A stretch of DNA of 64,000 bases, from contig OZ240206.1 of assembly GCA_965197405.1 (NCBI GenBank), positions 868,001 through 932,000 of the forward strand, in the 5' to 3' direction. The stretch is from G965197405 sp965197405. GTDB lineage: Bacteria > Chloroflexota > Dehalococcoidia > Lucifugimonadales > JAGWBF01. Position numbers and translations under genes: made by a program. The notes under the pieces were generated by a model that was not told the origin of the DNA, ran no database searches, and saw only the letters and a program-made list of their open reading frames with translations. Shown here piece after piece: positions 1 to 9,683 of the stretch. How positions within the stretch are numbered: position 1 is the first letter of the stretch; every line of letters begins with the position of its first letter.

Positions 1-366
1 TCGACCTCCGGGTAGGCCTCATCCACCAGCCAGCGCATCTGGTGGGCGAAGTCCTGCATGGTGCGCCGTTCGGTCACCGCCACCTGCCGCCAGCCAGCCA
101 GGGGCTCACAGGCCACGAACAGGTTGCGGGTTCCCTCCCGCCGGTACTCGTAGTCCCGACGCAGCGGACGCCCCGGCTCGGCAGGGAGAGAGGGCCGCGT
201 CTCGGCTAACAACTGGGTGGAGGTCTCATCAAAGCAGACCACCGGCCGTTGCGGGTCATAGGGTTCGGCGTACAAATCCAGGACGTCCTCCATGTGGGCC
301 ACGAAGTCGGCGCTTACCTCGGGGATGCACCACTCCTGCTTCTGCCACGGCTTAAGGACGTTTTTT
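1..366 (-). CDS. IS630 transposase, DDE catalytic part (orfB), partial
   Basis: Reading the minus strand from about 366 gives LKPWQKQEWCIP, then MEDVLDLY, the first catalytic aspartate in VVCFDET, and on to MRWLVDEAYPEV at the window edge. This is the start of the IS630 DDE domain; the second aspartate and the glutamate lie outside. There is no start codon of its own. It is most likely made by a -1 slip on the A7 run from orfA, which gives LKKN then VLKPW, the family's usual sequence at this place. Truncated only by the window. Confidence 0.8.
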
Positions 367-808
367 TGAGCCGCTGGCGCACCGTCTCGTGGGACAAGGA
401 TGACGCCAACCCCAACTCCACCACTTTGCCCGCCAGCAAGCGCAGGGTCCAATGGTCATGTCCTTCCGGCGCTGGGCTACAGGCCAAGGCAATCAGAGCC
501 TGCCCCGTACTGGATACGGGGTGGGCTTCGCCCAGGTCCTCCAGCTTCCGGTACCCGTTCGCTTGGACCCGGTCTTGCAGCGCCCCAGCCAACCCAGCTT
601 CGGCAAAGCGGCGCTTGACGCGGAACACCGTGCCCTCGACCACATCCAAGGCTTGCGCCACCCGGGGCGCAGACCAACCTGCATCGGTCTTGAGCAGTAT
701 CCGCGCCCGAATAGTCACCCGGGCGGTACTTTTACCAGCCCGAACCAAGTGTTCCAGTTGGTTCCGCTGCTCCGGCGTCAACCTGACTCCGTACTTTTCC
801 CTGACCAT
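314..808 (-). CDS. IS630 transposase, N-terminal HTH part (orfA)
   Basis: This 164-residue frame holds the helix-turn-helix half of an IS630 transposase, with LTPEQRNQLEHL near the N-terminus and ESxSHETVRQ-like SLSHETVRQRL near the end. It is one frame of a two-frame gene: LKKTSLS is the unshifted tail, and a -1 shift on seven A joins it to the DDE part. Residues of the form PVSSTGQA interrupt the expected EAH-LIALACSP sequence. They are encoded by the 24-nt repeat at 497-520 and keep the frame. Recognition rests on the HTH pattern, the joining frameshift and the DDE frame downstream. Confidence 0.8.
   Translation of the reverse strand: MVREKYGVRLTPEQRNQLEHLVRAGKSTARVTIRARILLKTDAGWSAPRVAQALDVVEGTVFRVKRRFAEAGLAGALQDRVQANGYRKLEDLGEAHPVSSTGQALIALACSPAPEGHDHWTLRLLAGKVVELGLASSLSHETVRQRLKKTSLSRGRSRSGASPR
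497..520 (-). repeat. 24-nt palindromic mini-element in IS630 orfA (copy 1)
   Basis: On the minus strand the unit is an 18-nt head CCCGTATCCAGTACGGGG followed by CAGGCT. The head forms a hairpin (CCCGTA/TACGGG). It sits between gcccac and ctgatt and adds eight in-frame codons to the transposase. Identical 24-mers lie at 15392-15415 and 35154-35177. Confidence 0.85.
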
Positions 809-877
809 ACCACCACCTCACTTCAACCCAGTCTGTTGCTCAGTATAGCGCCTTGGTTCAGACTCTTTAAACTACCA

Positions 878-3265
878 TCAAAAACAGATTTGACTGACTA
901 CTAGGATGAGCGCGTTTCGCCACTGGCGAAGGCCCCCTCCCACGCGGTCCCATAGCTGCCGGACCTTTTCCACGCCGTTGGGTAGTCCGTTACCCTCGCT
1001 ACCGGCCACGGTGTACCGAGGCTCCAACACAGCGATGGTAGGGTCCGGGTTGTCTGGCAGCTGGCCATCTCCTCCGGCCCACGGCAGTACCCTGAACCCT
1101 GTCGCAGCACCTATGGCGCGCTCTACCTCGGCTCGCAATCGCTCAGCTACTATGGATGCTGCCTGACCGTCTGCTGTCTGAGCGATGACGCGATAGATGT
1201 TCGGCCTGGTCTGGAACTTAAGCGCCTCACCCTCGCGGTGAACGTACCAGAGAGATTCCTCAAGCGAGCCGAGTATCTCAGTGACGTATTCCGGGCCTAT
1301 GTTCGGCGCAACGGTTCCGAGACGGAGTTCCTGCAACGTACCGCCGCCGCGCTCCATCCCGCCAAAGGAGTGCATGAGCAAGGTCGTTGCGACGCCGCGG
1401 GCAATGTGGAAGCGCGCGTAATCGCCGCCCCTCCTCTCGTCCTGCATGTCGGCGTGAGCATCTCTTCCGATGATGTCCGCCGCCACCACGCCGTCATACC
1501 CTCCACCGGACCCGGCTGCGCTGACGATCCTCGTCCGAATCCGCTCCCTCTCCAGATCCACGTGTGCCGACTGTATCGTGTGGGCCTCACGCTGATTCTT
1601 CCACTGGTCGGCGACCACACCGGCCAGCAACTGAAGCGTGGCCCGCGTCCTGGGGAAGTCGGGGGCCGTTGACCATTTCTTGTAGAGCACGTCGATGAGC
1701 TCTGGATGGAGCGGGTACGCTGCCCTCATCTGGTCCGTGTAGTCGGAGGTCAGCACCGCCGGGTCGTAGAGGCCGGGCGTCTTCTCGTAGACCTGCCTGT
1801 AGGCCCGTGCGGCTTGTTCGGCGGCGTCCGCGTCAGTGCTCTCGAAGAGACGCCTGCTCATAAGGACATAGATGTCCTCGTCGTTGACCGGCGTCCGCTT
1901 GGAGACCACCCGATCGGCACGCGGCTGCAACTCATCGAGGATGGTCAACTCGTTGCGGAGCTGCTCCGGGTCAAGACCGCCGAACTCGCGGCGGCTCTTG
2001 GGCAGGGAGACGAGCACGCACACGCCTGGCATGTTGCTGGCGAGCTGCAGCGTCTCCTGCAGGAACTGGACCGTCTGCCGGTAAAGGTTCTGGGTGCGGC
2101 GGACGCTGGAGAAGCGCAGCTTCACGAGGTAGCTCACGATCTCGTCCAGCAGGATCAGGCACGGACTCGCCTGCTCCAGCACCTGCCGAAATACTGCGTT
2201 GCCGGGGGCCTCCCCGCGCCCGTCGGAGTCCATGACGCTCATCCAGCTAGAGCTGCCCACCTGGTGTGCCAGCGCGCCCCAGAGACTACTGACAGAAGCG
2301 CCGTCCTCTTTCAGGATCGGTTCAGTACCCATCTCCTGCCCATCGAACACCAGAACGTGGGCTCCGGCAGGAATACTAAGGTTTCGAAGCGCTTCTCGGG
2401 CAGCGGAGACTGTCAATGCGGCTTCTCGGCTGTTGATGAGATGGTAGAGCGTCAGGAGGGCGTGGGTCTTGCCTCCACCGAAGGGCGTCTGCACCTCCGT
2501 CACCGCAGGCCCTGCGCCGCCGCTCATGCGGCTCACGATGTCGCGCACCATTTGCGCCAGGTTATCTGTGAAGTAAGTGTGCGAGAGGAACCGCACCGGG
2601 TCCAGGTATTCGTCACGAGCAGAGCCGGCGAACACCCCGCCAAGCGTGGCTGCAAAGAGCGACTCGTCGATGTGTGCTGGGTCTCGGAAACCCTCGCGGG
2701 GTATACAAACCTCCCACCAATAAGGCAGCGCGCCCTGTCTCGACGGCCTCACGGGGCTTGCCTCTACCGGCTCCTCCTTTGCCCGTATCGGCGTCGGCGG
2801 GATGCCCAGGATGCTCCGCCGCAAGCTCTCAACCTTCTCCACTTCGGGGAGGCCCGCCGCGTTGAGCAACTGGACCATGGCGTAGAGGGCATGGGTGGCC
2901 TCGTCGGTCAAGACATCGCCGCTGCGGGGATGTGCCCAGCCATTGCGAGCCTCTGAGACTTGGATAAGCCATGATTGCGTCTGTCTGAAGTTATGGAATG
3001 TGTCCTCGAAAACCGAATCGAACTTCCGTGTTACGACTGGCACAAGCATGTTGGCGTCGATGAGGTCTTCTCTGCCAGCATCGGGCTTCTTGGCGAGCTC
3101 ACGGTTGACACTCCTTCGCTGGCTGTCGGACAGAGCGGATAGGATGCCCTGCTCCCACCAGTTGTTCGGGTAGGCGTCAATCAACCGCTGCTTCACTAAC
3201 CGTCGCATTGCGTCGGTGTAGAGCCTCAACCCCTCGCCCAGTACGCTGTGGTTGCTTTCAGTCAT
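878..3265 (-). CDS. DUF499-family ATPase with N-terminal Swt1-like HEPN domain, 3' end cut by IS630
   Basis: Residues about 1-130 resemble the Swt1-type HEPN domain and contain RNGWAH (107-112), the R-x4-H pattern of HEPN ribonucleases. The large ATPase part follows, with Walker A PFGGGKTH (261-268) and Walker B CLILLDEI (369-376). DUF499 ATPases of this type occur in defence islands next to DUF1156 methylases and helicases. It is the last gene of the minus-strand operon and starts inside the DUF4276 gene (8-nt overlap). The frame runs into IS630 copy A after RNALILV, so the last residues VSQICF are IS-encoded. Family members are usually longer, so a C-terminal piece is probably lost. The actual function is unknown; an NTP-driven defence role is inferred from context. 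Confidence 0.85.
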   Translation of the reverse strand: MTESNHSVLGEGLRLYTDAMRRLVKQRLIDAYPNNWWEQGILSALSDSQRRSVNRELAKKPDAGREDLIDANMLVPVVTRKFDSVFEDTFHNFRQTQSWLIQVSEARNGWAHPRSGDVLTDEATHALYAMVQLLNAAGLPEVEKVESLRRSILGIPPTPIRAKEEPVEASPVRPSRQGALPYWWEVCIPREGFRDPAHIDESLFAATLGGVFAGSARDEYLDPVRFLSHTYFTDNLAQMVRDIVSRMSGGAGPAVTEVQTPFGGGKTHALLTLYHLINSREAALTVSAAREALRNLSIPAGAHVLVFDGQEMGTEPILKEDGASVSSLWGALAHQVGSSSWMSVMDSDGRGEAPGNAVFRQVLEQASPCLILLDEIVSYLVKLRFSSVRRTQNLYRQTVQFLQETLQLASNMPGVCVLVSLPKSRREFGGLDPEQLRNELTILDELQPRADRVVSKRTPVNDEDIYVLMSRRLFESTDADAAEQAARAYRQVYEKTPGLYDPAVLTSDYTDQMRAAYPLHPELIDVLYKKWSTAPDFPRTRATLQLLAGVVADQWKNQREAHTIQSAHVDLERERIRTRIVSAAGSGGGYDGVVAADIIGRDAHADMQDERRGGDYARFHIARGVATTLLMHSFGGMERGGGTLQELRLGTVAPNIGPEYVTEILGSLEESLWYVHREGEALKFQTRPNIYRVIAQTADGQAASIVAERLRAEVERAIGAATGFRVLPWAGGDGQLPDNPDPTIAVLEPRYTVAGSEGNGLPNGVEKVRQLWDRVGGGLRQWRNALILVVSQICF

Positions 3266-3863
3266 CGCCGGACTCTCCCCCTAACACTTGAATGAGACGG
3301 TCGGCATAGGGTGACGCATTCCTGACCTTCGCCGGGTCCAGCTTTGCCAGCAGCTCAAAGCTGTGCTTCCCCTTGTTGTATTGTCCCTTGCCCGTATCGC
3401 GGGTAGCCTGCTCAAGGCCGTCGAGGACATCTTGCTTGGCGACCTGTTCGATATTCAGGTTAGCAGGAAAGGCCTGCCTTCGGAAACGTTGCCCGTAGAA
3501 TGATTCCAGGGCATCGGCGTCGGCGAGAAACCATGCTTCCATGACTTGGATCATCAAGTGGCATTGGTCATCGGTGGCACCGCCGGGTCGGTCCCAGTTG
3601 TCCCTGATCTTCAGGTGCTGCCACGGTCCCTGTGCGGTTACCTGTCCCTCGGCATCCACAAGGAGCATGGCAATTGCATCTTCATGAGCGTGGGCCGTCC
3701 TGAAACTATCGTAAGCGTCGTTGCGGCTACCGCAGGCCACGATCCGTGGCATCCTACCCTGCAACCCAGCTTTCTCAACGAATTCGCTGAAACCTTTACG
3801 GCACGCCGTTCTCAGCTCCGCTCTGTCGCCTCCGCCTTCCACGTAGAGACGCACGCTTACCAT
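3258..3863 (-). CDS. DUF4276 family protein
   Basis: A 201-residue protein of the DUF4276 type. The N-terminus MVSVRLYVEGGGDRAEL carries a TOPRIM-like strand and acidic turn, and VMEAWFLADADALESFYG and GKHSFELLAKLDP are the conserved family segments. DUF4276 proteins are regularly encoded beside AAA/RecF-like ATPases, and here the gene overlaps the upstream ATPase gene by 7 nt and the downstream DUF499 gene by 8 nt. By analogy with OLD-type ATPase and TOPRIM partners, it may be the nuclease or effector half of a two-gene module. That role is inference; no catalytic set is proven by eye. Length is normal for the family. Confidence 0.85.
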   Translation of the reverse strand: MVSVRLYVEGGGDRAELRTACRKGFSEFVEKAGLQGRMPRIVACGSRNDAYDSFRTAHAHEDAIAMLLVDAEGQVTAQGPWQHLKIRDNWDRPGGATDDQCHLMIQVMEAWFLADADALESFYGQRFRRQAFPANLNIEQVAKQDVLDGLEQATRDTGKGQYNKGKHSFELLAKLDPAKVRNASPYADRLIQVLGGESGDD

Positions 3864-5050
3864 CGATTCCCTCCTATCTCACCCCGTGTCCAGAGCTCGC
3901 CAAGCCGGTAGCTCTGTAGCCAAGGCTTCAGCTCATCCGGGCTAAGCCGGCGGAGTTGTGTAGCCCCCTCGGCCTTCTCGCAGACGGTCACAGCTTCCGG
4001 TACGTCCGTAAGTGCATCCACAAGGATGTCTGAGTGAGTGGTGACAAATATCTGGCTGCGGGCAGACGCCTCTACCAGGAGCTTGGCCACCTCGGGGATT
4101 ACGTCAGGGTGAAGGCCGATTTCTGGCTCTTCAATGCAGATGACGGGAGGCGACGCAGGGTGACAGAGCACGGCGAGCAGGCAGAGGTAGCGCAGGCTCC
4201 CGTCAGATAACCGGGTGGCAGGCACGTTTTGGCGGAGGCCCTTTTCGCGAAAGAATATCTGCACCGTGCCTCCGCTTACGGGCGTGATGACATCCTGGAA
4301 CGAAGGGTAGAAGTCCCTCATGCGTTCCACTACCCGATCCTTCAACTCTGGCTGGTTCAGCATATCGCTGAGCACCAAGCCAAGATTCGAAGCATCTTCT
4401 AGCAGGTGGTCCTGTTGAAGATCAGGTTTCTGGGGGAGACGGGGTGGGGTGTGTCGCCCTACGTGCAACTCTCGATAGAAGCGCATCCGCTCGAACCGGT
4501 TGGACAAGTATGTCAACTCAGGATAGGAGTCGGGATCCCGCCTCTGCGAGAGAATCGACTGATCTGGCTCCACGTCTTCCCGCATGAGGTTCCGCGTAAA
4601 CGGAGCGTCTCCCTTCACGTTGATTATAGGGTGGCCTTCCTGGTAGTGGTAGTAAATGTAAGGTCGCACTTCAGATGGACTCAATGGTCTCTCGCTCTCG
4701 ACTGCCTCGTCTTTGAGCTCGAACCGCGCACGTGCCTCCGAGAACGAAAGCCTGTACCTCAGCGCGACTGATGCTCCGAGGGATTCAATTGTGACGTCTA
4801 CACTCGCGCTTCGGGTTCCAGTGGCTCCCTTCCAGAGCCAGTCTCGGACTCCGCCTCCTTCACGGATGGGCACCTGAATGTCCCTCGGCGCGGCCGCTAG
4901 GAGCGCCAGTACTTCTATTAAGTTTGATTTGCCGGAAGCGTTAGGCCCAATAAAGACGTTGAGCGGCTCCAGTGGAATTTCCGGCGTGTCCGGGCCAAAG
5001 GAGAGTATGTTCTCCAGCCGGATCGTTCGGAGGAATCTCAACCCATTCAT
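3857..5050 (-). CDS. RecF/OLD-like AAA ATPase paired with DUF4276
   Basis: A 397-residue SMC/RecF-like ATPase. Walker A GPNASGKS is at 35-42, the signature region is RLSDGSLRYLCLLAVL, Walker B and D-loop read VICIEEPEIGLHPD, and the switch histidine lies in TTHSDILVDAL. The insert between Walker A and the signature is about 240 residues, as in AAA_21/OLD-like proteins of defence islands. Its ATG lies in an ATGA overlap with the restored end of the DUF1156 gene, and it overlaps the DUF4276 gene by 7 nt. It probably forms a two-subunit module with DUF4276. The N-terminal sequence starts cleanly at the first ATG. Confidence 0.85.
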   Translation of the reverse strand: MNGLRFLRTIRLENILSFGPDTPEIPLEPLNVFIGPNASGKSNLIEVLALLAAAPRDIQVPIREGGGVRDWLWKGATGTRSASVDVTIESLGASVALRYRLSFSEARARFELKDEAVESERPLSPSEVRPYIYYHYQEGHPIINVKGDAPFTRNLMREDVEPDQSILSQRRDPDSYPELTYLSNRFERMRFYRELHVGRHTPPRLPQKPDLQQDHLLEDASNLGLVLSDMLNQPELKDRVVERMRDFYPSFQDVITPVSGGTVQIFFREKGLRQNVPATRLSDGSLRYLCLLAVLCHPASPPVICIEEPEIGLHPDVIPEVAKLLVEASARSQIFVTTHSDILVDALTDVPEAVTVCEKAEGATQLRRLSPDELKPWLQSYRLGELWTRGEIGGNRW

Positions 5051-7901
5051 GAATTCTCTCCCCCGCTGTCCTCGAAGCCAGGCAGCCTGGGTGGCGACTC
5101 CTTACCGTTGCGCCGAGGTGCGGTCGCCATAACGCTGCTACCCAGAAGGCCCAGGATTATGCGGCGGTCTTCGTCGCCGTCGGGGAGACATTCGGCAATG
5201 GCCTGCCCCAGGGTCTGCATGGCCGACCAGCGCGTCTCGCCCAGATGCCCACGGTACGCCGCAAGGCGGTCCGACAGGTTCTGACTCCACAGCCATGCGG
5301 CGTGTGCTGGTCGATGAGCGGCGTCGGGCGGGCGGCGTGTCCGTTGCCTAGGTCATCGTCGTCCAGTGAGCGCTGGCGAATGGTGCGGAGCCTAACCAGC
5401 TTCTTGCTTTTCTCCTTGATTTCGACGGCGATGGAGTTGGGGCGGGTCATCTCGTCATATGCTGCGCCCGTGGCCAGGCATAGGGCGATGGCCTCGCCGG
5501 CGTCCAGGGGCGCGCGTGAGTAGCTCCACACCCAGGTCACGTACTGCCGGGTAATGGGGTCAACCTGGCCGAGGTCAGCACCCTGTAAAACCTGCTCCAG
5601 TGCCACGGCGGTCGACTCCCGCCGCACGATGTCTAAGAAGTCACGCACCGAGACGGCCTCCCCGTCGGGGCGCAGGACTCGGGAGTGTCGCCCGAAGACC
5701 GACAGCGCCGGGCCGATGGCGCTGATGAAGAAGTCCGCTCCGCGGATTCCCTTGCGCCAGAAGTAGAGCAGCCTCTCCCTTATGACTGGACGCATCTCCT
5801 CCATCACGTCACTCAGAAAAGCATCTCTCGCTTCGCCCTCCCGCTTCCGGCACGCCATCCATACGGAGGTAGACAGTCGGGCCTGGCCCAAGCCTGAAAC
5901 CTTGTTCTGCAACTCGGTGTCTATGGGCCATGAGGCGTCTGGGACCAGCCCCGCGCCCAGCAGCCCTTCGATGAGGGTGGCCCAAGCATCCGGGTCAGTG
6001 TGGGCGAACACGACACCGGCCAGGCAGCCGGGTTCCAGGGATGCCGCGATGGCGTGGAACGCTCTGCTCATACCGTCCACATAGTGCTGTCTAGCCGCCT
6101 TCTTGCGCCCCTTGCCCACTCCTCCGTTGCCGGCGTAGACGTTCATGACGGTCTGTTCGCGCTTGGAGGTGAGTGGCAAAGCCAAGAGATCCGGATGAAT
6201 GAAGCCGATGGACCGCTTCAGCCAGACATAGAAGAAATCGGATAGGTCTGCGTAATTTATTGCGTCATAATAGGGAGGGTCTGTAATGACAATGGTCTGA
6301 ATTGGTTGAGATGAGTTTCCCGCTTGCTGCTGTAGAACCGTGGCTGGACCGCCAATCGGCGTTAGTGTTGCAACCACCCAATCAAGGGAGTTGCCAAAGC
6401 TTCCTATACCGTCTGAGAGAGGACTCCCTTCTGTGAAATCCCACACCATCGGTAGAGCCTGCCGAGCGAATGTCCCGACCAGCTTTTCTCCAGTAACATG
6501 CCATCGCGAAAGCGTGCTGTGTTGATCGGTCAGTCGATCCAATGCCAGTCCCAGGTACGTAGTCACGGCTTTGGCATACTCACTATCCCTACCGGCCCGC
6601 AGCATTTCGGCATGAGCCTCGCCCACCAGCCTGGCAAGGGTGGTCAGAGCCAGCAATTGGCGGGCGTTGAAGAGCTTGCCCCATTGATCCAAGCCGTACT
6701 CTCTGACGAGCATATACTGAGGGTGGTAGGCGACCGGTTCATCGGGAATAGCTGGCAAGTCGTTCAGATAGTCGGCTCGTAGTCCCTGAGCAGCTTCGGA
6801 TGCTCGTGCAAAGGTTTCCATATCTGTAAGAGTGGGTTGTCTGTATCGCTTCCCCCCCTTTCCTGAAGGCTCAAGCACGAGGGCTGTTAGTTCTGCATCC
6901 ATATATCCGGCACGCCCAGCTTCGTGCACCTGTGCCGCTTTCACTACCTGCCCACAGAGCAGGCACTTGGTGTCGCCACGAGAGGCCGTCGCCTCTGCGG
7001 GGTCCCCGGTGACGTCCGGCCCCTCGACCACCCGGAAATCGACGCGGTTATTCTCCCTGTCGATAACGGGCTCAAGGGCAACCTTCTTCCTGTCCTTGCG
7101 GGCAAGCCAGTACTGACGGATGAGAGGCATCTCGGCCTGGCAGCTGGGGCAGGGGATAGTGCGGCTCCACAGATAGGCCACAGGAACGCTGCCGTCGGGG
7201 TCAGGCGGGTAGAACTCGGCCATCTCATTACGGGCGCGCTCTATCATCCAGTGGCCCCAGTAGCGGACATCGGTGGCTAAGGGGTTGTTACGGTAGGCTT
7301 CAGCGAGGTTACCGTCAGTGAAGCTTCGCTGTGAGTTATCGGTCGCCGCCGTAAGAATGTAGTCCGGCACAGTGCGGCTGTCGGGCTGGCCGTACTTCTG
7401 GGGGTACTCCAGAGTGCCCTTGAGGATGAGGACAGCGACGGGGTTGAGGTCGCTGGCCTCCACCTCGCAGCCGAGACGGAGTCCCTCCAGAGGGATGGCG
7501 GCGCCGCCAGCGAAGGGATCCAGGAGCTTGGGCGGCCTGCCTCCGTTGCAGTCGAGGATTCGCCGGCGCGCTCGCTCCAGAAGCTGTGCGCCGGTAAGGC
7601 TGCTGCCGCCGTCCTCCTTCATCCGCACGATCCTATAGGGATCGCGCACGGCGTCCCAGCTAGCCAGGTCGGCCACCTCCTTCAGCAGCTCCTCGCGCTC
7701 CGCGTCTGTTGCTGGGTCGTCCACCTGGGATGCGTAGATGAAGGCACGGCAAGCGGCCAGGGGACGTCGAGCCCACCAGATGTGCAGCGTGGAGATGTGC
7801 CCGTGGCGCACGTTCTTCTCACGCCGTGAGTGAGCCGACACCTCCTCCAGGGGGAAGGCTACCTCTATGAGGCGCTTGCGGCGGTGTCCTGCGGTGGTCA
7901 T
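5047..7901 (-). CDS. DUF1156 DNA adenine methylase-like protein, frameshifted near the 3' end
   Basis: The N-terminus carries the DUF1156 block (RRKRLIEVAFPLEEVSAH, then IWWARRPLAA). The SAM motif DPFAGGAAIPLEG is at 128-140 and the catalytic DPPYY at 541-545. A CPSC (251) and CLLC (313) pair suggests a zinc knuckle. The uninterrupted frame stops at 5157 after a nonsense-like tail. Adding one base near 5309 (GACCAG-GCAC) restores a sensible end (AHAAWLWSQNLSDRLAAYRG...) that runs without a stop to TGA at 5047-5049 and overlaps the next ATG as ATGA. The gene therefore carries a one-base deletion, or a sequencing slip. It probably modifies host DNA so the operon's helicase or nuclease spares it. 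Confidence 0.85.
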
Positions 7902-8539
7902 GGCGTCATCTCCTGCCGGGAGAATAGCCGTTCCAGCCAGTCAACAAGAGTGTCTACCTGGGGCACTTTGTGATTGAGGAAGCGGGCCGTGATGGATGTG
8001 CCGTAGGGTCTGCCGGGGTCCTCCTGCCATGCGAGCCAGGTGTACATGACCGCCTTGGGCACGTCATTGTGGCTGAACGGGGGATTGGGGATGGAGTTCA
8101 CGCAGTCGGTCGCGTGGTCGAACAAGGCGTCCGACTGGGGAACCAGGAACCGCAGAAAGTTCTCCAGGATTCCGGGGTTACGGTTGTCCGGCATTATCCA
8201 GACGCCCACCTTTGGCAGGGGCGAGCCGTCCAGAGGCTCCAGTATGGTCCCGCCGGGGTCCGGCTGGGCGGGCACGTCCGGGTATCCGGCCTGGACTAAT
8301 CTATCGCAGATGGACTGCCAGCGAGCGGCCAAGTCCGCGTCCGCGTCAATGACCACGCCGACAACGTCGCCTTCACCCGTGCTTGTGCGAATTTGGTCAG
8401 GGATGTTTGCGAGGAGTTCCGAGACTCCGTCATACGGACGCACTTCGTCAGGGCGGGGAATCCCGCGATTATCGCAGATGTGTCTCAGGACGTGCATATC
8501 GTCCTGGCCCTCCACCAGAAGTATCTTCCGGTACGCCAT
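7898..8539 (-). CDS. DUF3226 TOPRIM-like protein
   Basis: A 213-residue protein beginning MAYRKILLVEGQDDMHVL, the TOPRIM-like VEGxxD entry seen in DUF3226/DUF4435 proteins. The second acidic element VVIDADADLAARW and the segment VGVWIMPDNRNPGILENFL follow the family. Such proteins sit beside RecF-like ATPases; here the ATPase gene ends one base upstream and the DUF1156 gene starts inside this one (ATGA). Together with its ATPase it looks like a second OLD-type pair in the same operon. Possible nuclease or nucleic-acid sensor; no experimental function known to me. Confidence 0.85.
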   Translation of the reverse strand: MAYRKILLVEGQDDMHVLRHICDNRGIPRPDEVRPYDGVSELLANIPDQIRTSTGEGDVVGVVIDADADLAARWQSICDRLVQAGYPDVPAQPDPGGTILEPLDGSPLPKVGVWIMPDNRNPGILENFLRFLVPQSDALFDHATDCVNSIPNPPFSHNDVPKAVMYTWLAWQEDPGRPYGTSITARFLNHKVPQVDTLVDWLERLFSRQEMTP

Positions 8540-8540
8540 A

Positions 8541-9668
8541 TCAACGTATCTCCATTTTGTGGCGGGTTGCCCTGGTCAACTCTTCTTCCTCAAAGCCCAA
8601 AAGGAGGGTTCCGTCACGCCAGCGGCTCAGGCGCAAATACATACCCTCTTCAGGGGATTCCGCCGCAGCCTTCTGGAAGGCTTCTATCGTGTCCCAGCTA
8701 TGGGTGGTGGCGAACACCTGGACGTCCAGCCTCTGGGCCAGCTTGAATATCATGCGCCAGGCGTCCAACTGCACCGAGTAATGCAGGCCGTTCTCGAACT
8801 CGTCTATCAACAGGATGCCGTCGCGGGCGTTGACCAGGGATAGGGCCATGGCGAACAGGCGGTTTACCCCGTCGCCAAAGGAGCGAAGGGGTAGAGGCCG
8901 GGGAGCGTTGTCCGCGCGTACCATAGCCATTCTTCTCCTGGAGGGGGCCTCGCCGCCAACCATTGAGACGGCGGAGATGTGGGGGTCAATGATGTGCAAC
9001 GCTTCGACCACGTCCTTCTCGCCGTCGGTGAGCGCAATTCCATCCCATAAAGGCCCCAGGTCACTTGTCCCCTTGCCGCTGTATGGATTCACAAATACAC
9101 AGGGCGTTAGTCCCTCTACATATATCCTGGATTGCGTCCGGCGCCTCTGGCGAGCGTACTGGAGAAGTCTTTGCATCGAATACCCTGCTTCTGTTCCTTC
9201 CCCTATCTCAACCGCCAAGTAAGCTAAACCTTCAGATTCCCCGGAGAACGGTTTCCCCCCGGGGATCGGATGCCGATTTCCATCTGAATCGTGACGAGAC
9301 CAACCCACCCACATCCTCAGATTCATGGGATACGTCTTGCCGCTGGTTGAAATGACAATCGGTTCAAAATTCTCCGAAAGCCGGGGGAATCCGTGGAACA
9401 AGGTAGAAACGGGAAACACACTTTCGGGGTCGTAGTAGCGGTCTTCTTCGTCGGTCCCTCTAACGTATTCTTCGCGAGATTCGAGAATGCTCACGACAAC
9501 CGGAGGCGCGGCATTTTGCGTATGGAGGCGTAGGGCTTCGAGAACGGAAGACTTCCCGGTGTTGTTCTTCCCCGTGATTAGCGTCACGCGGCCCAGCCGG
9601 GGTATGGAAAGCTCCTTAATCCCGCGAAACCCTTTGATGTACAGGTCCGGGTAGTGCAAACTGCTCAT
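8541..9668 (-). CDS. RecF/OLD-like AAA ATPase paired with DUF3226
   Basis: A 375-residue AAA_15/AAA_21 ATPase. LYIKGFRGIKEL is the typical RecF-like first strand, Walker A is GKNNTGKS (33-40), the signature region is RSFGDGVNRLFAMALSL, Walker B reads GILLIDEFENGLHYS, and FATTHSWDTIEAF carries the switch histidine. It starts 15 nt after the helicase/DUF3883 frame and ends 1 nt before the DUF3226 start, so the pair is translated together. It differs clearly from the other ATPase in the operon, so this is a second recruited module and not a recent duplication. Confidence 0.85.
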   Translation of the reverse strand: MSSLHYPDLYIKGFRGIKELSIPRLGRVTLITGKNNTGKSSVLEALRLHTQNAAPPVVVSILESREEYVRGTDEEDRYYDPESVFPVSTLFHGFPRLSENFEPIVISTSGKTYPMNLRMWVGWSRHDSDGNRHPIPGGKPFSGESEGLAYLAVEIGEGTEAGYSMQRLLQYARQRRRTQSRIYVEGLTPCVFVNPYSGKGTSDLGPLWDGIALTDGEKDVVEALHIIDPHISAVSMVGGEAPSRRRMAMVRADNAPRPLPLRSFGDGVNRLFAMALSLVNARDGILLIDEFENGLHYSVQLDAWRMIFKLAQRLDVQVFATTHSWDTIEAFQKAAAESPEEGMYLRLSRWRDGTLLLGFEEEELTRATRHKMEIR

Positions 9669-9683
9669 GCGTCCTCCTTCTCT

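Larger units (their letters stand above)
1..900 (-). mobile_element. IS630-family element, copy A (left part outside window)
   Basis: An IS630/Tc1-type insertion sequence runs off the left edge. It carries two overlapping transposase frames on the minus strand, joined by a run of seven A (seven T at 361-367 on the plus strand). Its right end lies near the TA at 899-900, where the DUF499 reading frame abruptly changes from ...NALILV to IS sequence and stops. IS630 elements insert at TA, so this end fits the family. The terminal repeats cannot be compared because the other end is missing. The transposase differs clearly from copy B at 14.5-15.8 kb (roughly 60% alike by eye over the DDE part), so the two are separate insertions and not one composite transposon. 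Confidence 0.85.

Noticed and set aside
1706..2956. Long plus-strand open frame of 416 codons across the DUF499 gene
   Set aside because: Antisense shadow of a high-GC gene; low-complexity residues, no recognisable domain, no RBS.
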